From: Candidatus Poribacteria bacterium
Lineage (GTDB): Bacteria; Poribacteria; WGA-4E; WGA-3G
Reading direction: 5' to 3'
Length of the DNA stretch: 64,000 bases
Assembly: GCA_958295815.1 (NCBI GenBank)
Contig: OY282374.1
Coordinates: 3,256,856 to 3,320,855, forward strand
In this document: positions 52,618-61,245 of the stretch, piece after piece
How the letters are laid out: every line of letters starts with the position of its first letter
Position numbering within the stretch: the stretch's first letter is position 1
Notes under the pieces: generated by a model
Database searches by the model: none
The model's input: only the letters and a program-made list of their open reading frames with translations
Told to the model about the DNA's origin: nothing
Made by a program: the position numbers and the translations under genes

Positions 52618-53370
52618 TTATACCTCATAAATGTCTTCCCGTCGTTTTGCAACCTTGTGTCGGACGAGTGCTTGTAGGTCCTCTGGCATCCGCGCAAAGG
52701 TCTCTGGAAAAACGGGTTGGTGTCCACCTTCCCGCATGAGGTTCCACCAGGCAGGATAGTAAGCGATATTTAATGCCATGCGATGTTCGTTGTCGGTTGT
52801 GTTTGCCCCTTGTCCGTGCCATGTACCGCCGTGCCACAATAGGACTGAACCGCGGCGTCCGCAGACGGACACCGGATGACTTTCTGCAATATCGGATTGT
52901 GTAGGTCTACGCCGTGCGCGATGGCTGAACGGCACGACGATTGTAGCTCCATTCTCAAGGGTAAAGTCCGTTATCATCCATATCGAGTTAATCATCCACG
53001 GTGTTTCTGGAAGGCGCGCTGGCAAATCGTGTGTAGAATCGGAATGGATCCCGCCTTGTGGTGCGTGCGGTTTAACCCACTTTGTGCAGGCCTCGCCGAG
53101 TCGTGCGTGATCGCCAAGAAAATGACGAACAACCTGTATGACCTGTGGATGTGCGATGCAGTCCCAACACATCTTATCGAGGTTGACTATGCCGAAGAGG
53201 GTTTGATACAATTCGGCATTCGGATCCTGAAACGTTTGGCGATTCGCTGAATCCTCGTGAAGTTGGAAATACTTCTCTGCCATCGCGTCGGCTTGCGCTG
53301 TAGGAATAGCGTCCTCAATCTGACAATAACCGAATGTTTCAAGATGTTCTATTGCATCTTGTTGGGACAT
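52618..53370 (-). CDS. Phytanoyl-CoA dioxygenase (PhyH) family protein
   Basis: This 250-residue PhyH oxygenase has H109 and D111 (IHSDS), H185 (TWHGQGANTTDNEHR) and R197. The C-terminal pattern is close to the PhyH protein at 12184. It has no strong ribosome site. It ends 31 bp from the amidohydrolase stop on the opposite strand. Substrate unknown. Confidence 0.9.
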   Translation of the reverse strand: MSQQDAIEHLETFGYCQIEDAIPTAQADAMAEKYFQLHEDSANRQTFQDPNAELYQTLFGIVNLDKMCWDCIAHPQVIQVVRHFLGDHARLGEACTKWVKPHAPQGGIHSDSTHDLPARLPETPWMINSIWMITDFTLENGATIVVPFSHRARRRPTQSDIAESHPVSVCGRRGSVLLWHGGTWHGQGANTTDNEHRMALNIAYYPAWWNLMREGGHQPVFPETFARMPEDLQALVRHKVAKRREDIYEV

Positions 53371-53559
53371 TTATGAAACTCCATTTCCCTTTTGATTACC
53401 GAACACCAATACGTAAATCGTACACATGTCTATCTTCCTTCAAATATGGCTTGCGCTCGTACAATGCTATAGTGTAGATTAAGAGGATAGGATGTGTCAA
53501 ACATTTTTCATGGTTCATCACGTTAGACAAGAGAGATTATTGTATAGAGGATCCTACCA

Positions 53560-54624
53560 ATGCTATCAACTGATAATATAGGTGGTGTCGTCATCACACC
53601 AGACCAATTGAGCGATATGCAAGCGGGTGATTATATTCTGCATGCCCGCGACGGCGTGCTGAACAAGGTTCCAGTGGATAAGACCCGCATGCCTTTGGAC
53701 CCGCAAGCGCACTATCAAGGATTGAACTTCGTTTTAACGCCCGACAGCACTATCTATGCAGTACAGCACACCATCATCTCCAAGTCCACGGATGGGGGCA
53801 AAAGTTGGGAACATCTTAATAGAGATCCGTCTGCATTCGGTTTCAATGGATGGCTGTTGCAAGCCAATAGACAGGGGCAGCTTATTAACATCTGTCAAAA
53901 CGGTGAAGAACAGCCGACCACCGTATGGGTGTCCGATGATGAAGGTGAGACGTGGGAAAAAACGAGTGAAATAGAGATCGCACCCTTTCAGAAAACCGTC
54001 GCAGGTTCAAGCCTGACCCGACTCAGCGATGGCACACTTCTCCTACCAATTAAGAGGCGAGATGATCCGTTTTACGAAGGCACGAACCCAACTTATGTTT
54101 TCGTTTCGGACGATGATGGATATACTTTCTCAAACCGCTTTTTCTTGTCGGACTACGGCAATGAAGTCAATATCGCAGAACTCTTCCCCGGAAGGCTACT
54201 CGCCGTTATCCGTTCCCAACCCGGTCCCCCAGAGCAACCGCACACAAACAAAACGGTCTTTCTTGCTGGCTCAGCAGACAATGGTGCTACATGGACAAAC
54301 CTTCGTCAGCTGACAAGTGTGCATGGACAGTGTCACGGCGCGGGTATCGGGCTTTCCAATGATCGCGCTGTTGTAGTGTATGATCACCGTTATCCGCGCG
54401 AACTCGGTAGTGGGAGAGCAATGGTAAGCGACGATAATGGTGAAAGTTGGCGCGATGAAGTCTACTACCTCTGTCATGGACATGTTGCTGGCTTTCCGAG
54501 ACACATCACCTTGGATGGCGAAGAGATACTAACCTTTATCGGGTCCTGCTACGGCGATGTCAGTAAATGGGAGAACGCTACCGGAAATTCGCACTTTTGT
54601 GTTATCCGTTGGCGACCGGTTTAG
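53560..54624 (+). CDS. BNR-repeat sialidase-like protein
   Basis: This 354-residue beta-propeller protein has five Asp boxes: STDGGKSW (76-83), SDDEGETW (125-132), SDDDGYTF (183-190), SADNGATW (238-245) and SDDNGESW (290-297). This is the sialidase/BNR pattern. It has no signal peptide, so it is either cytoplasmic or exported by another route. The arginine triad of true sialidases cannot be confirmed by eye. GAGGATCC precedes the ATG. The gene at 54639 follows 14 bp downstream in the same operon. Confidence 0.82.
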   Translation: MLSTDNIGGVVITPDQLSDMQAGDYILHARDGVLNKVPVDKTRMPLDPQAHYQGLNFVLTPDSTIYAVQHTIISKSTDGGKSWEHLNRDPSAFGFNGWLLQANRQGQLINICQNGEEQPTTVWVSDDEGETWEKTSEIEIAPFQKTVAGSSLTRLSDGTLLLPIKRRDDPFYEGTNPTYVFVSDDDGYTFSNRFFLSDYGNEVNIAELFPGRLLAVIRSQPGPPEQPHTNKTVFLAGSADNGATWTNLRQLTSVHGQCHGAGIGLSNDRAVVVYDHRYPRELGSGRAMVSDDNGESWRDEVYYLCHGHVAGFPRHITLDGEEILTFIGSCYGDVSKWENATGNSHFCVIRWRPV

Positions 54625-54638
54625 GAGGAGGATATGAT

Positions 54639-55763
54639 ATGAAAATTACTGGATTTGAGACGATCCCAATCCAAGGGCGCGCGATGGTGCTGAAGATGTT
54701 CACTGACGAAGGAATAATCGGTTATGGTGAGCCGATGAACTATGAACATTGGCGCGTTGTCGCACAAGCAGTGGATGACATGGGAGAATATCTGGTCGGC
54801 AAAGACCCGCTGCAGATCGAGGCACACTGGCAGGCGATGTATAGGTCGAGTTACAGCCGAAATATGCCGATACTGGTAGGGGCACTAAGCGGGATCGAGA
54901 TGGCGATGTGGGATGTGTTCGGCAAGGTTGTCGAGATGCCAGTATGGAAATTATTAGGAGGTTCCGTGCGTGATCGGATTCGTGTCTATACCGGTATAGG
55001 TGGCACAACACCTGAAGCGTGTGCAGAGAGTGCGACTAAGGCAATCGCTGCAGGATTTCGCGCAGTGAAGATGGGTGCTTCACCTCGACCTGTCAGGTTT
55101 GTCGATACACCAAAGACAGTTGACACGATGGTAGCACGGGTCGCAGCGGTGCGGGAGGCAGTGGGGGACGAGGTCGATATTGCTGTTGATTTGCATCGAC
55201 GGTTAAGCCCGACGATGGCAGCGATCTTACTCAAAGAACTCGAACCACTCCGACTCCTATTTGCAGAAGAACCGTGCCATCCAGAAAACAACGAGCCACT
55301 GCTAATGCTGTCCGAATCCACAACGGTACCGATCGCGACAGGCGAACGACATTTGACAAGGTGGGGTTTTAGAGAGGTAATTGAGCGTGAAATGTGCGCG
55401 ATTCTGCAACCCGATATCCGGCACTGCGGTGGGATACTGGAACTAAAAAAGATCTCAGCAATGGCAGAGATCCACAATATGGCAATAGCACCGCACAACG
55501 CCGCGGGTCCTATTGGGGTCGCTGCATCGGTACATGTCATGGCGACCGTGCCGAATTTGCTAATATGTGAAGGTGGACACCGACGTGGAGAGGGACTTTT
55601 TTCGACGCCTCTGGTATTCAAAGATGGGTTTATTGAACTCCCGACGACTCCTGGACTGGGTGTGGATATGGACGATGCGGCTATCGAGTCGATTCGAGAT
55701 GAGACGTTTCGGTTGCGTGGAATGTTCTGGCATGAAGACGATGGGGCTTTCGCAGATTACTAA
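54639..55763 (+). CDS. Enolase-superfamily sugar-acid dehydratase-like enzyme
   Basis: This 374-residue protein has D184 and H186 (AVDLHRR), E210 (FAEEPC), E236 (TGERH) and H286 (APHNAAGP), the pattern of galactonate/gluconate dehydratase-type enzymes. The start at 54639 has GGAGGAGG just before it, 14 bp after the sialidase-like gene. The two genes together suggest removal and processing of an acidic sugar. It is the third enolase-superfamily enzyme of the window and closest to the one at 49066 in its motif spacing. Confidence 0.9.
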   Translation: MKITGFETIPIQGRAMVLKMFTDEGIIGYGEPMNYEHWRVVAQAVDDMGEYLVGKDPLQIEAHWQAMYRSSYSRNMPILVGALSGIEMAMWDVFGKVVEMPVWKLLGGSVRDRIRVYTGIGGTTPEACAESATKAIAAGFRAVKMGASPRPVRFVDTPKTVDTMVARVAAVREAVGDEVDIAVDLHRRLSPTMAAILLKELEPLRLLFAEEPCHPENNEPLLMLSESTTVPIATGERHLTRWGFREVIEREMCAILQPDIRHCGGILELKKISAMAEIHNMAIAPHNAAGPIGVAASVHVMATVPNLLICEGGHRRGEGLFSTPLVFKDGFIELPTTPGLGVDMDDAAIESIRDETFRLRGMFWHEDDGAFADY

Positions 55764-55785
55764 TCAAACGTCCAATTGCATCCCT

Positions 55786-56076
55786 TCACGGCATGTTATC
55801 TCGATCAGTGGGCCGTGTAGAGAGATTTGTTTTCGGGGGAACGTCCCATGAGATGTGTCCACAGCGCGGGCACCGCATCTCAAGTTCGACGAGGTTTCTG
55901 ACCTTACCTGTCTTTTCGGGTTTCCGGCGGGTTTGACACTGTGGACACCGAACAGCGCGGAATTCATCGGCGTCGCTCTTTCCAAAGTGGGCACTGATCT
56001 TAAAGAGAATAAGTAGCAACCCAACGATGAAAATACAGACGAGACTGAAAATGAGAAAAGGGACAAGCGTTGGCAT
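55786..56076 (-). CDS. Small membrane protein with C-terminal zinc ribbon
   Basis: This 96-residue protein has one hydrophobic segment (about 6-26, LIFSLVCIFIVGLLLILF) and a zinc ribbon CPQC (44-47) with CPRC (about 69-72). A short C-terminal tail follows. GAGG precedes the ATG. It may anchor a regulator to the membrane, but no family function is known. It is encoded on the minus strand and not clearly in an operon with the DUF309 gene, 55 bp upstream of it. Confidence 0.72.
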   Translation of the reverse strand: MPTLVPFLIFSLVCIFIVGLLLILFKISAHFGKSDADEFRAVRCPQCQTRRKPEKTGKVRNLVELEMRCPRCGHISWDVPPKTNLSTRPTDRDNMP

Positions 56077-56131
56077 GTTGCTTTCCTCACGGGATCAAAA
56101 CTGAAACGATAAACACCGCTGCTAACGTGTG

Positions 56132-56701
56132 TTATTTTGTCAGTCGTATTAGCGGCTTAGCAGATCCTCTGAGATAGGTGTCTTCTGTTAGGCTGTCAGC
56201 GAAGAAAGGGTCGAAAAATACGTCGGCGGTTTCCAGGAACATAGGTAGATTAAGTCCCATATAATTTCCTGATACGTTATCACATTCAACAACGACTTGC
56301 CGTAATTTGTCGCGTCCAGCAGTAGAGAGTGTGCGGAGAGGTCGCAGCATTCGCATGTGATACTTAATGAAAGCCGCTGAGACCTGAATCAACCCTTGAA
56401 GAAACAGGCGATATGTGTCTTCCGCTTGGTGCCACAACCCTTCCCACGCCTCATGCGCTTCCCACCAATAGGCAAAGTTGTATAAATCTACGCCGTAGAG
56501 ATAATCTTCATTTTCCTGCCAAAATTCTGGCGGTAGCGGTTCAGCATCGTGTTCTTCTTCTATTCCATAACTGTGTCCACGCGGGTCTCGTATCGGATGT
56601 GGTGTAACACCCGGTATATGGCGATACGGTGGAAACGACTTTTGTGGGCAATATCGATGCCAGTTTGGATCAAAAGGTTTGGGTTGTTCAAACGTGTCCA
56701 T
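56132..56701 (-). CDS. DUF309 domain protein
   Basis: This 189-residue protein has the DUF309 helical bundle signature WWEAHEAWEGLWHQAE and FLQGLIQVSAAFIKYH in its second half, after a variable 75-residue N-terminus. The family is widespread and of unknown function. The UDP-glucose dehydrogenase gene ends 15 bp upstream on the same strand, so the two are likely co-transcribed. No membrane segment or signal peptide is seen. Confidence 0.88.
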   Translation of the reverse strand: MDTFEQPKPFDPNWHRYCPQKSFPPYRHIPGVTPHPIRDPRGHSYGIEEEHDAEPLPPEFWQENEDYLYGVDLYNFAYWWEAHEAWEGLWHQAEDTYRLFLQGLIQVSAAFIKYHMRMLRPLRTLSTAGRDKLRQVVVECDNVSGNYMGLNLPMFLETADVFFDPFFADSLTEDTYLRGSAKPLIRLTK

Positions 56702-56716
56702 ATCGTCAACAGTAGG

Positions 56717-58096
56717 TCAAATTCTGCCAATTCCGATGTAATGAAAACCAGCAGCTTTCGCTTCTTGTGGAGAATAAACGTTGCGTCCATCGATGAGGAT
56801 CGGGGTCTTCATTTGTTTGGCAAGTCTACGAAGTTCGAGTTTGTGATAGAGGTCCCATTCGGTGACCAGCACTAAGGCGTCTGCATCATAGGCAAGTTTG
56901 TCTATATCTTCTGTGAAGTGCAACTCCGAGTTAGCGGATAACGCTTTTCCATTCAAAGCGCGTCGTGCATTTTCGATAGCAATCGGATCGTGTGCGCGGA
57001 CAGTCGCACCCTCAGCAACGAGTTCACGGATAATGTCGAGCGAAGGGGCTTCTCTAATGTCATCCGTATTTGGCTTGAAAGCAAGACCGAGAATACCGAT
57101 GGTTTTACCTTTGAGTGTCTTCAGCACGCCTCGTAATTTTTCAATGATACGTTCGCGTTGACGAAAATTGATGGTACGCGCGGCTTCTGTGATGGGCATT
57201 TCGTATCCAGATTGGGCTGCAACTCCCAACAACGCAGCGGTATCTTTCGGATAACAACTACCACCCCATCCGAGACCTGCTTGGAGAAACCGATTCCCGA
57301 TCCGACTGTCAAGTCCGATACCCCGTGCAACCTCCGTCACGTCTGCCCCTACCTCCTCACAGAGACCTGCAATTTCATTGATAAAACTAATTTTGAGAGC
57401 GAGGAATGTGTTGGCAGCATATTTAATCATCTCGGCACTGTTTGGGTCGGTTGTCATCATAGGTGGCAGATGATAAGCTGCGGGTCGTGGAAGTGTGCTC
57501 GGTGAATCAAATGTCTGTTCGAGGATCGGTTGATAGAGACGGCGTAGTGTGTCAATAGCTTCCTCGCTATGTGCGCCGACGACAATCCGATCTGGATAGA
57601 ATGCGCCTTGTAATGCTAACCCCTCTTGTAAGAACTCCGGGTTTGAAGCGACAGAGACGTTCCCTTGTATACCGCGTGCTGAAAAAACGTTTTCCACGAC
57701 TTCGGCGACCTTTTGGTTAGTGCCGATGGGTACTGTGGATTTGACGACGAGTGTATAGTGTTTTTCGGGCAGACAGACTTCGGCAACTTCCTTCGCCGCT
57801 TGTTCAACATGTCGTGTATCTGCTTCCCCGTTCTTTTTCGGGGGTGTGCCGACGGCAATCAAAATCAGTTCCGCATCTGGGACGGCTTCAGCGACGTTTG
57901 GGGTGAAACGCATGGTGTGTTGTACTTCTTCAAGTAGGCTCTGGAGACCGGGTTCGTGGATAGGGCTTTGTCCTTCGTGCAGAAGGTCGAGTTTGCTTTT
58001 GTCTTTGTCTACTGCAGTGACATCGTGATTCAGGTAGGCGAGTACAACAGCCGTGGTTAGCCCGACGTATCCTGTTCCTATAATTGCGACTTTCAT
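56717..58096 (-). CDS. ugd: UDP-glucose 6-dehydrogenase
   Basis: This 459-residue enzyme oxidises UDP-glucose to UDP-glucuronate with NAD, or handles a related UDP-sugar. It has the N-terminal MKVAIIGTGYVG Rossmann motif, the catalytic Cys in GWGGSCYPKDT near 263-273 and FKPNTDDIREAPS in the C-terminal domain. The usual family N-terminus supports the ATG at 58096. An in-frame ATG at 58117 adds seven residues, and its own context has no ribosome site, while GGAG lies 15 bases before the chosen start, so this is not decisive. It supplies uronate for surface polysaccharide. The DUF309 gene follows. Confidence 0.93.
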   Translation of the reverse strand: MKVAIIGTGYVGLTTAVVLAYLNHDVTAVDKDKSKLDLLHEGQSPIHEPGLQSLLEEVQHTMRFTPNVAEAVPDAELILIAVGTPPKKNGEADTRHVEQAAKEVAEVCLPEKHYTLVVKSTVPIGTNQKVAEVVENVFSARGIQGNVSVASNPEFLQEGLALQGAFYPDRIVVGAHSEEAIDTLRRLYQPILEQTFDSPSTLPRPAAYHLPPMMTTDPNSAEMIKYAANTFLALKISFINEIAGLCEEVGADVTEVARGIGLDSRIGNRFLQAGLGWGGSCYPKDTAALLGVAAQSGYEMPITEAARTINFRQRERIIEKLRGVLKTLKGKTIGILGLAFKPNTDDIREAPSLDIIRELVAEGATVRAHDPIAIENARRALNGKALSANSELHFTEDIDKLAYDADALVLVTEWDLYHKLELRRLAKQMKTPILIDGRNVYSPQEAKAAGFHYIGIGRI

Positions 58097-58184
58097 TTGA
58101 TGTGTTTTGGTCTCCATGCAGGTCAGTTGTTTAGTAGTCAGGTCTTTTTATAATATCAATGAATGATGATTTCTTGTTAGGGTC

Positions 58185-58374
58185 TCAAAGATGTTCTAAA
58201 TCATCTAAATCTTTTTGCCTTCCGCTGGCTTGTTTGTTGCGTTTCAGATGTTCAAGTACGTGGATGTCCATGGTAGCTAACGGCGTACCCCCCGATGAGA
58301 AGATACTCAACTTGGTGTGAGTTCAGCAATTTCAAGAACTCTTTGAAGTCGTTCGGTAGTTGGATCGTAGCCAT
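58185..58374 (-). pseudogene. Deleted nucleotidyltransferase (AbiEii/DUF6036-like) remnant
   Basis: The minus-strand frame starting at 58374 reads MATIQLPNDFKEFLKLLNSH then QVEYLLIGGYAVSYHGHPRT and stops at 58252. The LIGGYAVSYHG segment is the N-terminal nucleotide-binding motif of nucleotidyltransferase-fold proteins. A different frame just beyond gives LEHLKRNKQASGRQKDLDDLEHL and a stop at 58185, matching the usual C-terminus of the same family. Most of the middle of the gene, likely several hundred bases, has been lost, with a frame shift at the joint. Its 5' part overlaps the intact small gene at 58307-58525 by 68 bases, an arrangement expected of a coupled pair. Confidence 0.72.
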
Positions 58375-58525
58375 AGTTAATCTGCCGCATCAATTCAAGT
58401 GCTTCCATACGTTCTTGTGGGCTTTTAGAATGCCAATATGCTTTGTCAGCCTCATCGGCTTCTTCAAAAGAGGATAGTACAGAGAACTCTCCCTTATCCA
58501 CTCTGAAAGTATCAATTGCACGCAT
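58307..58525 (-). CDS. Small conserved protein, partner of the deleted nucleotidyltransferase
   Basis: This 72-residue protein starts MRAIDTFRVDKGEFSVLSSF and has EADEADKAYWHSKSPQERME then ALELMRQINYGYDP. Similar small proteins occur next to nucleotidyltransferase-fold genes, so it may be the antitoxin or regulatory partner. It is intact, whereas the presumed partner, which overlaps its 3' end by 68 bp in another frame, is deleted. The function is not known. The MoxR gene ends 24 bp upstream on the same strand. Confidence 0.72.
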   Translation of the reverse strand: MRAIDTFRVDKGEFSVLSSFEEADEADKAYWHSKSPQERMEALELMRQINYGYDPTTERLQRVLEIAELTPS

Positions 58526-58549
58526 AATTCTGTCTAAAACCTCCGCTTA

Positions 58550-59566
58550 TTACACCGGTGGCGGTTCGACGTTTTCCAACAACCTATTAATAATATCCAA
58601 GCTTGTGATGCCGTCAGCCTCAGCGTTGAAGTTTGTCAGGATTCGGTGACGTAGAACTGGTATTGCAACTGCCTTGATATCCTCGTATGAGACATGATAG
58701 CGTCCGTGGAGGATAGCACGCGCCTTCGCACCGAGAACGAGATATTGCGATGCTCGCGGTCCCGCGCCCCATTGGACCCAGTCTTGAATGTAATCGGGGG
58801 CATCTGGAGCTGGACGGGTCTGACTATTCAATTCCACGGCATACTCTACAATAGCCTCAGCAATAGGGACTTTGCGTACGACCTGCTGTATCTGTAGTAC
58901 CTCTTCTCCAGTGATAACGGCGTTTATCTCCGGTTCGTAAGCCGCTGTTGTTGTCATCACGATTTCTTTTTCAGCGGTTTTATCAGGGTAATCAAGGGTG
59001 ATATGAAACATAAACCGGTCGAGTTGTGCTTCAGGTAGGGGGTAAGTACCTTCTTGCTCAATAGGGTTCTGTGTGGCTAAAACGAAAAACGGACGTTCTA
59101 GTGTGTACGTTCTACCGCCTGCGGTGACCTGATACTCTTGCATGGCTTGTAGAAGCGCAGCTTGTGTTTTAGGCGGTGTTCGGTTGATTTCGTCAGCGAG
59201 GACGATATTAGCAAACACAGGTCCATTAATAAATCGGAAGGCACGTTTACCTGTCCCATCGTCCTCAATAATATCGGTTCCAATAATGTCGGATGGCATC
59301 AGATCTGGTGTGAATTGGATACGATTGAAAGGGAGTTTGAGAATCTGTGCGAATGTGCTGATTAATAGTGTTTTCGCCAATCCAGGTACACCGACGAGTA
59401 AACAATGTCCCTGGGAGAAGAGTGCGATAAGGAGTTGCTCAATTACCTCATTTTGTCCAATGATTCGTTTTTTGAGTTCGGTTAAAATATTGTCTCTTGC
59501 CGTTTTTAGTGTTTCGGCGGTATCCATATCAGTTGCCGTTTGCGTGGCTGGCGTGTCATTTTTCAT
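58550..59566 (-). CDS. MoxR family AAA+ ATPase
   Basis: This 338-residue AAA+ ATPase has Walker A GVPGLAKT, Walker B VLADEINR and the sensor ATQNPIEQEGTYPLPEAQLD. MoxR proteins act as chaperones that mature or remodel other proteins and are usually followed by DUF58 or von Willebrand factor A domain genes. No such gene is in the window; the next gene downstream is the 72-residue protein. The start at 59566 comes 12 bases after the kinase stop on the same strand; no ribosome site is visible, and a GTG 33 bases upstream inside the kinase gene is possible. Confidence 0.9.
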   Translation of the reverse strand: MKNDTPATQTATDMDTAETLKTARDNILTELKKRIIGQNEVIEQLLIALFSQGHCLLVGVPGLAKTLLISTFAQILKLPFNRIQFTPDLMPSDIIGTDIIEDDGTGKRAFRFINGPVFANIVLADEINRTPPKTQAALLQAMQEYQVTAGGRTYTLERPFFVLATQNPIEQEGTYPLPEAQLDRFMFHITLDYPDKTAEKEIVMTTTAAYEPEINAVITGEEVLQIQQVVRKVPIAEAIVEYAVELNSQTRPAPDAPDYIQDWVQWGAGPRASQYLVLGAKARAILHGRYHVSYEDIKAVAIPVLRHRILTNFNAEADGITSLDIINRLLENVEPPPV

Positions 59567-59577
59567 ATTTTTTGGGT

Positions 59578-60636
59578 CTAATCGTTTGAGACTCTCCACA
59601 TTTGGAGTCCATTGAAGTCGAAGTTAACGTCAATGACGCGTGCTCCGGCGTCTTCGAGTTTCTGGCGTACATTGTGTTCGCGTGTCGGTTCGCAGTAAAA
59701 TAGGAGGCAACCTCCACCACCGGCACCACAGGCTTTTCCTCCGATCGCACCGTGTGTTGTCGCGGTTTTAAAGAGATGTTCGATCTGATCGTTTGTGACA
59801 GAGGGGTGTAATTTTTTCTGATTGTACCAATTTTGGGAAAGTAGTTCGCCGAATTCGTTTAAGCGGCCTCGCATAAGTGCTGTTTTTGTTGCTTCGGCGG
59901 TGGATTTGAGGGTTTCCAACGCTTCGTGGACGCTTGGATCTTTACTCTGATATGCGCTCGTCACGTTCTGATGGATATTCCCGGAAAGTCTGGATTTTCC
60001 GGTGTAACAGAGTACGAGATTTTTTTCAAGTTCGTAGCGGATGTGGGGAGGGAGTCTCAATGGAGAGGTCTTTACCTCTTCGCCTTGAAATTCCATAAAG
60101 TGAATACCACCGAGAGCAGAGGCGTATTGGTCCTGCTTTCCGCCGAGTATTCGGAGTTCATGGTGTTCGATGGTGCTGGCGAGTTCAGCGTATTCGTAAG
60201 GGAGGTAGGTTGCTTCTTTAAGGGCACCGAGTACGCTGACGAGTGCGACCCCCATTGCTGCCGAAGTGCCTAATCCACTACCTGGAGGGGCATTGGATTG
60301 CGTGATCAGGTCGAACCCACCGATTTGTATGGACATTCGCCGGACAGCTGCTTTTACTAAATCAATATTCCCGTCATATTCGAGTTGACGGACATCTTCG
60401 GCTTCAATGAAAGTGTCGAAGTCTGCAGAGTAAATACGGATACTTTTATCTATGATCCGCTGCAGTTCGACGGAATCGTCTTGCGTTGTCTGGCGTTCAC
60501 AACGGAGAGTTGCGTAAGCGTATCTGTTGATCGCTCCGTTAACGACCAGCCCCTTTGAAGGCTTGGTGAAGAGGGCTACATCGCTCCACCCTCCGGCAAA
60601 GTCGATTCGGACTGGAGCTCTCGCTCGAATTAGCAT
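59578..60636 (-). CDS. GHMP family sugar kinase
   Basis: This 352-residue kinase has the sugar-binding N-terminus RAPVRIDFAGGWSDVA, the GHMP ATP loop PPGSGLGTSAAMG and the C-terminal GAGGGGCLLFYC. The overall arrangement fits D-glycero-D-manno-heptose-7-phosphate kinase or L-fucose kinase-like enzymes, which supply activated sugars for surface polysaccharides. The start at 60636 has AGGAG 7 bases ahead; a longer frame has none. It is followed on the same strand by the MoxR gene at 11 bp. The exact sugar is not fixed by sequence. Confidence 0.88.
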   Translation of the reverse strand: MLIRARAPVRIDFAGGWSDVALFTKPSKGLVVNGAINRYAYATLRCERQTTQDDSVELQRIIDKSIRIYSADFDTFIEAEDVRQLEYDGNIDLVKAAVRRMSIQIGGFDLITQSNAPPGSGLGTSAAMGVALVSVLGALKEATYLPYEYAELASTIEHHELRILGGKQDQYASALGGIHFMEFQGEEVKTSPLRLPPHIRYELEKNLVLCYTGKSRLSGNIHQNVTSAYQSKDPSVHEALETLKSTAEATKTALMRGRLNEFGELLSQNWYNQKKLHPSVTNDQIEHLFKTATTHGAIGGKACGAGGGGCLLFYCEPTREHNVRQKLEDAGARVIDVNFDFNGLQMWRVSND

Positions 60637-60963
60637 GACGAGTCTCCTGACATCAGTTTTTAACAAGCACGCTTGCAAAGGTTATTGTATATAATGCCGA
60701 AGAATAAGCAAGCGGACCTACAGATGGCGCGTACGAAAAATAGACACGTGCCTTTGGAAAGAATAATGAAGGCAAAAAATCTTGCCAGTAGTTACAGACA
60801 ATAAATGGTATTGGAATATTTTGCGAAGGCAGTCTCTGTTGAGAAAGCAATTGAGATATATGATAATAGAAGGATCGCGAAAAAGCCGCGGCTATTCCCC
60901 AATTCAAAAACGGGGCATAGCCCCGCGGCTTTTCCTAGAAACTGAGCAAGATAACCGCTTATC
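60637..60963. other. Gene-free gap between the kinase gene and the HU gene
   Basis: This 327-bp gap lies upstream of the sugar kinase and downstream of HU, both on the minus strand. It contains the HU terminator at 60881-60933 and AT-rich sequence that should hold the kinase promoter. I see no gene in it. Confidence 0.5.
60881..60933 (-). terminator. Strong hairpin terminator downstream of HU
   Basis: AAAAGCCGCGGCTAT (60881-60895) pairs with ATAGCCCCGCGGCTTTT (60917-60933), one C being unpaired, and CCCC/GGGG extends the stem. On the minus strand it is followed by T residues (GGCTTTTTCG), so it should end the HU transcript, whose stop codon is 31 bp upstream. The plus strand also shows GGCTTTT, so it may be bidirectional. 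Confidence 0.8.
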
Positions 60964-61245
60964 TTAGCCAGCTGCGTCGCGAAGCTTCTTACCAGCTTTG
61001 AAGACAGGGACTGTCTTCTCAGGGATTTCGAGCGCAGCACCAGTCTGCGGATTGCGACCTGTACGCGCTGGGCGAACTCTGGTTTCAAAGGTTCCGAAAC
61101 CAATCAGCCCCACGGAATCGCCATTACTTAAAGCATCGCTAACAGTCGCAGTAATCGCGTCAACAGCGGCAGTTGCCTCTTTCTTGCTAAGACCGGTTTT
61201 TTCGACGACACTGTTGACGACATCACTTTTCATTAATTTTGCCAT
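60964..61245 (-). CDS. HU/IHF family DNA-binding protein
   Basis: This 93-residue nucleoid protein has the HU helices MAKLMKSDVVNSVVEKTGLS, the beta-arm LIGFGTFETRVRPARTGRNP and PEKTVPVFKAGKKLRDAAG at the C-terminus. It bends DNA and compacts the nucleoid as a homodimer. The start at 61245 has AGAGG 9 bases ahead. A longer frame, 11 codons upstream, has no site. It has its own terminator and a 683-bp upstream gap, so it is monocistronic. Confidence 0.93.
   Translation of the reverse strand: MAKLMKSDVVNSVVEKTGLSKKEATAAVDAITATVSDALSNGDSVGLIGFGTFETRVRPARTGRNPQTGAALEIPEKTVPVFKAGKKLRDAAG

Noticed and set aside
54986..55621. 211-residue minus-strand frame
   Set aside because: It is antisense to the clearly coding enolase-superfamily gene, low in complexity (Ser-rich) and has no family match by eye.
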